DNA of 64,000 nt from Diphasiastrum complanatum (taxonomy: Eukaryota; Streptophyta; Lycopodiopsida; Lycopodiales; Lycopodiaceae). Of the stretch, positions 57,301-64,000 are shown in pieces. How positions within the stretch are numbered: the first letter of the stretch is position 1; every line of letters starts with the position of its first letter. Where the stretch lies: contig CM055099.1 of NCBI GenBank assembly GCA_029204225.1, forward strand, positions 41,341,131-41,405,130, read 5' to 3'. The notes under the pieces were generated by a model that made no database searches, was not told where the DNA came from, and was given only the letters and a program-made list of their open reading frames with translations. Position numbers and translations under genes: made by a program.

Positions 57301-57688
57301 ACTCACTCATGATGAAGTTTTGAGAGAGTAAGAAGGATTTGAGCTTAGCATACCAAATCCCCATGTAGATTTCCTCTTCAAGATCACCATTCAAGAAAGC
57401 ATTAGTAACATCCATTTGCCACATGTCCCAACCATAAAGAGTTGCAAGAGAGATAAGGGTTTGAATTGTTACCATCTTTGCTACGGGTGCAAAGGTCTCA
57501 TCATAGTCAATGCCATACTCTTGAGCATACCCTTTTGCCACCAATCTTGCCTTGTACCTTTTGATTGATCCATCTTCTTTTGTCTCGATCTTGAAGATCC
57601 ACTTACACCCAATTGCCTTCTTGCCTTTTGGAAGTTCCACCAACCTCCAAGTGTTGTTCTTGATGATTGCTTGATGCTCATGATCCAT
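57301..57688 (-). pseudogene. Copia RT N-terminal part (element H)
   Basis: Reads HQAIIKNNTWRLVELPKGKK, AIGCKWIFKIETKEDGSIKR, YDETFAPVAKMVTIQT, QMDVTNAFLNGDLEEEIYM. It then jumps in frame to GIWYAKLKSFLLSQNFIMSE: the segment containing SLYGLKQAPR is deleted. The catalytic YVDD was never reached before truncation. Confidence 0.9.
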
Positions 57689-59001
57689 GGCTTGGATCCA
57701 TTACTCCTTTTGAATTGCTTCACCTACAGAAGTTGGTTCATCAAAAGAGGTAAGAAAAGCGAAGTTAGAGTTCTCCACCACTTGCTTTCCTTTTTCATCA
57801 TAGGTTAGCCTTGGTGGCTTAGTCCCTTGCCTTTGAGTCCTCCTTGAAGGTTGCTTTGGAGTGGCATCTCCACCTTCATCCAAGACATCTTGCACATCAT
57901 GATGATTATTAGGCACATCAACATCATCATCAACATTGACAACATTGGAAACATTCTCTTCATGAAAGATGACATCTCTACTTATGAAAACTTTATTCGT
58001 AGAAGGAATGTACACTTTGTAAGCCTTGCTTACTTCACTATAGCCAACAAACACACCCTTCTTTGATGAAGGATCGTCTTTAGTTCTATCATCAAGAGTG
58101 ATGTTGACAAAACAAGTACAACCAAAGATCCTACAATGCTTGACACTCGGCCTCCTACCATAGAGGACCTCAAAGGGAGTCTTACCATTCAAAGAAGCAC
58201 TTGTCCTCCTGTTACAAAGATAGATAGCACATGCTAAAGCTTCCTCCCAATAGGACTTAGCAAGATTAGCATGTAGTCTCATTGCCTTGGCACATTCACA
58301 AAGGGTTCTATTCTTCCTTTCTGCCACTCCATTCTGTTGTGGAGTCCTAGGACTAGAGTACTCCCTCTTAATCCCATGTGCTATGCAAAAATCTTTGAGC
58401 TTATTTGAAGTGTATTCCCCTCCATTATCTGATCTCAAGCATTTGATCTTTGTATTAAATTGATTTTCCACTTCATTTTAAACTTGAAAAATGTAGCAAA
58501 CACTTCATCCTTGGTTTTAAGAAGATAGACCCAAGTATACCTACTAAAGTCATCAATAAAAGTTGCATACATTTTTCCCCCACCATTGCTAGTTGTACTA
58601 AAAGAATGAAGATCTGAATGCACAAGTTGAAAAGCTTCTTTAGATCTAGAAGTAGATCTAGTATAAGCAAGTCCATGAGATTTGGACAAGGCACAATGTT
58701 CACAAAATGTATTATTTGCAACAAGACTTTTAGGGAGACCAAGAACATACTCTTTCTTTGCCATTACCTCCAAAGATTTGAAGTTGGGATGGCCCAACCT
58801 CTTATGCCAAATTTCTTGGTTTGTCAATTGTTCCCTAGCCATACATCCTTCATTCTTAGAGATCACACATGCATCCAGTTTGAAAAGTCTACCATGCCTT
58901 CTTCCTTTAGCAATCAAGGATCCACACTTACTTATCAAACAAGCATCTCCAATGAGCTCAACATCAAGCCCCTTGTCAATCATTTGACTAACACTAAGCA
59001 A
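57689..59001 (-). pseudogene. Copia pre-integrase and integrase (element H)
   Basis: 59001-58435: LLSVSQMIDKG, IWHKRLGHPNFKSLEVM, CEHCALSKSHGLAYTRS, LVHSDLHSFSTTSNGGGKMY, FIDDFSRYTWVYLLKTKDE. A frameshift follows near 58471. 58471-57701: LRSDNGGEYTSNKLKDFC, TPQQNGVAERKNRTLCECAK, NGKTPFEVLYGRRPS, FGCTCFVNITLDDRTKD, then the linker to RT. All three catalytic acids (D, D, E) are visible, so apart from the frameshift and one stop the integrase is well preserved. Confidence 0.92.
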
Positions 59002-59651
59002 GTTCTTAGTGATTTAAGGAATGTACAATACATTTTTAAGATTAGCTTTCCTATTTGTCGAAAGAGAAATAGGAATTGTGCCTTGCCTTTGATGTCACAT
59101 TGACCGTCATTTGTAGTATAGATGATGTTGCTCTCTCCCTCATAAAACAACAAGGATGAAAAGTATTCCTTATGTCTTGTCATGTGAGATGAGGCTCCAC
59201 TATCAATCCCCCAAGGATCATTGCCATATATATGTGCAAGCAAACTTGAGTTCATAACAAGAGTTTCACAAATGCTATGTTCTTCTTCATCTATTGCTAG
59301 TAGATTTCCTTGCCTCTCACCTTGCTCTCTTTTCTTTTTACGACATTCATTATCAAAATGACCTTTTATCCCACAATAAAAGCACTTGAACTTTGACTTA
59401 TCTTTCTTTCTAAAAGAAGTAGAAGAGGAGGAGGAAGAGTGATCATCATGATCCAAGTTACCACCTTTGGACCATTTCCCTTTGCCTTTACCTTTGCCTT
59501 TGACTTTGCCTTTTGTGAAAAAAGCCTCTTCACCTCCACCTTGCAAGGATGCACCATCAAGCTTTGATTGCAACCTATGTTCTTCAACCAATAGGATTTC
59601 TTGCAAGTCACTCAACCTAGTTTCTAGCATGATCCCACCATTGGAAGCCAT
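58980..59651 (-). pseudogene. Copia gag C-terminus and protease (element H), gag N-terminus deleted
   Basis: A Met with six residues (MASNGGI) is joined straight to the late gag segment LQEILLVEEHRLQSKLDGA. Then come a basic GKGKGKGKW stretch, an intact zinc knuckle CFYCGIKGHFDNEC and the protease WGIDSGASSHMT. The frame shifts near 59040 before the pre-integrase domain. About 180 codons of capsid are missing without loss of the start codon. Confidence 0.88.
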
Positions 59652-60805
59652 GAATATAATGATTCTTCAACTTTTAGGCTCTGTTCTAATGCACCTACCA
59701 CTCACTTTCCTCTCAATAAATGATGGATAAGGAGATCTCAGAAGATCTAGGACCCTAAAACACTTCTATCTTGAACCTGGCTGGTTTCCAAGCATAGAAA
59801 GGAAGATTGAAAACACATGCAACACTTTGCACACACTAAGAATGGATTACAAACTCAAACCAACCTGAACACACTCTTGTTTAAACTCTCAAACTTCTCA
59901 GCAAGTGACCAAATCAAGTTATGGTGTGAAGAGTTACTTGCATTCTTAGAAAATACAAAAGACTAGGCTGCCAAGAATACCTAGAATTGTGCAAACTTGA
60001 TCAACATATGATCAACACACTAAGATATTGATTCAATCTGTAAAACCACATGTAAACCACACTTCTAAAAGTTTATAAACTCCAACAAGTGATAGGTACA
60101 AGCTTTAGAGGTGAAAGAAAGAGCACATTTAGTGAATCACAAGACTAGCTTCAGTAGCTTGTCAAATCTTGGTGTTTAGATATAGATCTAAGATCACTTC
60201 ACATGAGAATGTTCCTCAACCTATTAAGAACCTGAAAACACATTTGCATAATGGTTAAAACCTTCCAGCAAATTCTCCAATCAAATTACATAAGGAGAAT
60301 TACTTACATGCTCAACAAAGTACACCAAATGTATGCAAAAGATTGTTGACAATCTGTTCACCGAAAAGGGGATCTTTTATCCAAGTGGGAGCTTTGCTCA
60401 GCCTTTGGAAAAATACAAAATCACTCAAAGAGTATTTGTCATCCACTTAAGGAGAAAGTTCATCCACTTAAGGAGAGGAAGGAGAGTGTTCATCCACAAA
60501 GGAGAGTATTCATCCACAGAAGTGGAGATTGTCAACAATAGATTGAACAGAACATTGGTAGGATTGAATCTGCACAAGCCTCACAATCAAAAAATGATTA
60601 GGTGTTATGATCTGATCCAAAATAGCTTCTTCTCAGCCTCTGATCTTCAATAGACCTGAAATATACTTTTGATCCACAAGTTCAACTCAACAAACAAAGG
60701 TTAGTAAGATTTGATCAACAATGCAATGCATAATCATGCTAGAACTTGATCAAACATCCAAATATCACCATAAATAGAAACCTTACTATAAATAGTGGCC
60801 AGCCA
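59652..60805 (-). other. Leader of element H with a short tandem repeat
   Basis: 1.15 kb between primer site and gag without coding potential. At about 60445-60530 a short unit (CATCCAC(T/A)(T/A)AAGGAGA.. on the + strand) is repeated about four times with a 21-30 base period. The plus-strand frame 60333-60653 covers it and is not gene-like. Confidence 0.6.
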
Positions 60806-60817
60806 GCTCTGATACCA

Positions 60818-61466
60818 TGTGAAAAAAGTGGATCTTGAATGGATCTAAGCTCCCAAATGTTCTAGCTAAGATATTTGCACAACAAGCTACAAAAGCTAGA
60901 AATGGCAAAGCAACCTAATGCTACCTTTGATACACATGAACTTGAAAAAGCATTCAAGAGACAAAAGAAACGTATGAAAGATACTGATGGCAGCCAAAAA
61001 CAATAGCATACCAGCCCTACAACAATAGCCTACCACTTTTGGAAACCTCTAAGATCATACACAAAACCTTGAAGACAATACACAAAGCAATGCTCTCAAT
61101 GGAGGAAGAAACTGTGACAATGATCTATTGATCTCTCTCAACAATACCAAAAGTTTCTCAACCTGTTCTCCATGAATTTCAGCCTAATATAGGTGAGAGA
61201 GATGATTCTCTCTCCTCTCTTTAGAACTTAGGACCGAATTTTAGCCAGTAGCCTAAAATAGCCAATTTTGGCCTATATGTCTAAATAACATGATTTTGGT
61301 GTCATTTCGAAGGTCTTGAAGTTTGGGACTTCTTCAATATGAAATATATACTAAAATAAAAGTATCTAGGTCTCTTTCACACGTGTGAAAGGTTAGATCC
61401 AAAACTATGTACAAAAATTGCCAATTTATGCCTCAAACTAGCTAGGGAATGTTGACAATTTTCACA
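60818..61466 (-). repeat. 5' LTR of element H
   Basis: 649 bp, TGTGAAAATTGTCAAC at 61466 to GATCCACTTTTTTCACA at 60818, followed by the tRNA-Met primer site TGGTATCAGAGC. Same family as 595-1249. CACGTG at 61380-61385. Confidence 0.93.
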
Positions 61467-63130
61467 AGAAGCCCTTACCATTGCACCCATCCTTCGGGCT
61501 CCTGATTATTCTAAAAAGTTTCATGTGCATACTGATGCATCCAAGTATGCCATTGGAGCAGTGCTCACCCAACCAGAAGAATTCAAAAAAGACTACCCAA
61601 TCTGTTTTCTTAGTCGACAATTGATACCCGTCGAAGTCAATTATACCACTACCAAAGGTGAAGCCTTGGCAATGGTATATGCGGTTCAGAAGTTTCGCCA
61701 TTATCTTCTAGAAAAAGTTTTTGCGTTCTTCACTAATCATCAAGCACTATTGTATCTCATCAACAAGACCTGCACCACATGTCGTATTACTAGATGGATC
61801 CTATTACTGCGAGAATTTGAGTTTAGGATCGTGGTTCATAAGGGAGTTCAACAATTTCCAGCAGACCATCTATCCTGAATCCCTAAACTTCCTACCCTTG
61901 ATCAAGGCATCAACGATGATTTACCAGATGCAATCCTTTTTAAAGTTGACTCTACACCCGTATGGGCTAAGAAAATTACAAAATATTTAACTTCAGGACA
62001 GATGGATCCTTCCTTCTCTAAATCTGAACAACGTGCGTTGGTCCTCAAAACTAAACCTTATAAGTTAATTGCAGGACAACTCTACAAGCAAGAGTTAGAT
62101 GGAATCATTCGACGATGTCTTACTGAAGGTGAAATACCCTCACTCATAAAGCTATTGGTGCAGGCCATTTCTCTTCTGAAACAACTGCTAAGAAAATCCT
62201 CTTGGCCGGTTATTGGTGGCCAACACTCTTCAAGGATACGCACAATTACACTAAGGCATGTGATGTCTGCCAATACACAAAACGCTTTCAAAAGGTCGAC
62301 TACATGCCTTTACACCTTGTAACCACTGATCAAGCTTTCCAGAAATGGGAGATTGATTATGTCGAACCTATTAGTCCTGCTACTCGACACACACAATCTC
62401 GTTATATCATAGTAGCTACGGACTATTGCACCAAACGGGTTGAAGCAAGAGCTGTTCGCAATGCTGACGCTTGTTCTACCGCAATATGAACAGGTTATAG
62501 CTCATTTCGAATGTCCTCTAGAGCTTATTAGTGATAGGGATACACATTTCCTTAACTCTGTCATAGCATATCTCCTTTCAAATTTTGGTACATCGCAAAA
62601 GTTTCCCATCCTATGTAAAATTCTCACCAAAACCATCGAATCCAGCCGATCTAATTGGGAACTCAAACTCCATGCTGCTCTCTGGGCTTATCACACCACC
62701 CCGAAGAGAGCTACAGGCTTAATCCCTTTCCAGCTAGCATATGGCCAAGAAGTTGTTATGCTTGTGGAATTCCATATCCCCTCCCTTCGAGTGGCCTATA
62801 ACCTTGAGCTTGATACTCAACAGAATCTAGCAAACAGGTTATTCCATCTAGAGCAACTCTGTGAAACACGACGGATCAGCATCCATGCTCAACAAGTCCA
62901 CAAACGACAACAAAAAGCATGGCAAGATCGATCATTGAAACTTAGAGACTTCCAGGTTGGAGATAAGGTCCTGCTATACCAGGCCAAAGCCTTCAAAGAC
63001 AAACTGAAATTTTCTGGCCAAGGACCTTACGTCATTAAAAAAATCTTTGCCTCTGGATATGTACAACTCCAAATCCTTCAAGGCGATATCCTCGACACTG
63101 TGGTCAATGGGAGCCGACTGAGAAAGTACA
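61467..63130 (+). pseudogene. Gypsy RNase H and integrase (element J)
   Basis: 61467-61878: FHVHTDASKYAIGAVLTQPE, VNYTTTKGEALAMVYAVQKF, FRIVVHKGVQQFPADHLS (RNase H and connection), ending at a TGA where HLSRIP is usual. 62202-62489: the zinc finger end (YTKACDVCQYTKR) and KWEIDYVEPI plus TDYCTKRVEA of the integrase core, first and second acids included. 62440 onward: LELISDRDTHFLN, AALWAYHTTPKRATGLIPFQ, then the C-terminal module RDFQVGDKVLLYQAKAF, GPYVIKKIFASGYVQL, NGSRLRKYN. The expected ...NGLAE segment is missing between FGTSQKF and PILCKIL. Several frameshifts. No chromodomain. Confidence 0.9.
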
Positions 63131-63363
63131 ATGAACCCTGTTTTTATCTTGATATGTATCTTTCCTCTTATTCTTCTTTATTTTTCTTATTGCCTACCTG
63201 TCATTTCGACAAAAATTTTGTTGTGCTTTCTTGTTCAAACTGTCAAGATACTATCAGATCAAGAATACCAACAGTCTTCTATGAGAAAACCACAAAAGCC
63301 ATTAGTTTCAGAAGAATTGTCTCACACCATCTCAGATAGAATTCGCCTGACCTCTTTTTACAC

Positions 63364-63948
63364 ATGCGCACAAATCCTTATTACTATCTAGTAGCGAGGC
63401 GAGCACCGTTTCCTGCCACCAAGGTCAAGAATAGGATATTTTGGCCCAAGCTCACAAGCGTCGATTCCGACAACTTAGCCAAAGACATGGTCACCAACTG
63501 CCGAGTATTCTACCAGAAGCACCATGGCAATCCTGATCGTGATGTCAAATATTTTGCGGATAGTTGCGGCCTGGTAGCATTTCTGGCAGAACTCAAAGGT
63601 TTTTGGGATCGAGGGCTACCCCCAATCGCCCTTGATATCAATAAACCCCTGCAAACACAAGATGACCATATCAGCGTAGCAAGGCTCTATTATCGTGCTG
63701 CACTAACTTTCGCCCTGCACATTGATATGGTGGAGCTATGAAAAACCCATAACTTTCTACAGGGTATGCTCCATTATTACAAACACATGCCCTTCCAAAA
63801 CAAACTATGGTGGCAAATGATGGAGGGCATAGACACTACAATCTACCATTCCTGACAGCAACAGTCTCGCCTCCAAGAAGCACAAAAGATTCAGGACAAA
63901 AAGGCTTTGATTGGTGTGGGACCACCAATCCAATAAGGAGGGGGATAA
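63364..63948 (+). pseudogene. Post-integrase ORF of Gypsy element J (unknown protein) and purine tract
   Basis: The frame 63364-63741 (125 codons) reads NPYYYLVARRAPFPATKVKN, IFWPKLTSVDSDNLAKDMV, YFADSCGLVAFLAELKGFW, ARLYYRAALTFALHIDMVEL; similar composition continues with stops to about 63900 (LQGMLHYYKHMPFQNKLWWQ). It is not part of integrase or RNase H and I recognise no family. It is followed by AAGGAGGGGGATAA (63935-63948) and the LTR. Its position matches the extra ORF of the Gypsy element at 9955-12278, but the sequences are not obviously alike. Confidence 0.6.
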
Positions 63949-64000
63949 TGTTAGCAACTATGCCAACACAGAGAAAATAAAAAGAAATAAATAAAACTCC
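63949..64000 (+). repeat. Start of the 3' LTR of Gypsy element J
   Basis: TGTTAGCAACTATGCC directly after the purine tract; the LTR runs out of the window. Confidence 0.75.

Larger units (their letters stand above)
57301..61466 (-). mobile_element. Copia element H inserted in Gypsy element J, 3' half lost
   Basis: Minus strand: 5' LTR 60818-61466, primer site complement of 60806-60817, long leader 59652-60805, gag tail-protease-integrase-RT start 59651-57301. The RT stops at QNFIMSEY, where Gypsy gag begins on the other strand. On its outer side Gypsy RNase H of the same element J begins at the LTR edge. So H inserted into J, and a later deletion removed the end of H together with J's protease and RT. 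No target duplication can be checked. Confidence 0.8.

Noticed and set aside
60333-60653. 106-codon plus-strand frame as a gene
   Set aside because: It lies in the untranslated leader of element H and is partly built from a short tandem repeat.

Overview
This is nuclear DNA from a land plant with a large, repeat-rich genome; the number, age and nesting of the retroelements fit a gymnosperm-type genome, but the sequence alone does not fix the species. I see two intact genes with spliceable introns: a COI1-type F-box/LRR jasmonate receptor gene on the + strand (21082-25073, 3 coding exons) and a cytosolic HSP90 gene on the - strand (46499-43819, 4 coding exons plus a probable 5' UTR exon ending at 47114). 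Almost everything else that can be classified is decayed or nested mobile DNA.

Layout. 1-4.6 kb: the 3' end of a Copia-type element (LTR 595-1249), then fragments of other Copia (-) and Gypsy (+) elements. 4.7-14.5 kb: Gypsy pieces, including a gag-carrying element with no visible pol (6045-8871) and a minus-strand element with a 1 kb LTR, integrase, no RT, and a very long extra ORF between integrase and LTR (9955-12278). 14.5-18.6 kb: anonymous AT-rich DNA. 18.6-20.7 kb: two MITE-like elements, a mixed microsatellite and a five-unit minisatellite, all upstream of COI1. 25-28 kb: anonymous flank. 28081-32316: a complete 4.2 kb LTR element with an ATTTC target duplication, inserted into the gag of another Copia element (to 35192). 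35-43 kb: unclassified internal DNA with Copia LTRs, two (GA)n arrays and copies of a recurring non-pol module. 43.8-47.6 kb: HSP90 with a MITE copy over its promoter. 47.7-49.3 kb: L1-type LINE fragment (-). 49.3-55.5 kb: a Copia-derived element (+) interrupted by another one (-). 55.5-64 kb: a Gypsy element (+) interrupted by a Copia element (-), with its own extra ORF and the start of its 3' LTR at the window edge.

Points of interest: (i) several LTR elements carry a shared non-pol protein module that reads in frame through the polypurine tract; (ii) two Gypsy elements carry different post-integrase ORFs; (iii) a MITE family whose inverted termini contain the heat-shock consensus TTCnnGAA covers the putative HSP90 core promoter; (iv) all Copia-type LTRs read far enough contain a CACGTG core; (v) RT is missing or broken in most elements. 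None has been tested experimentally or by database search here.
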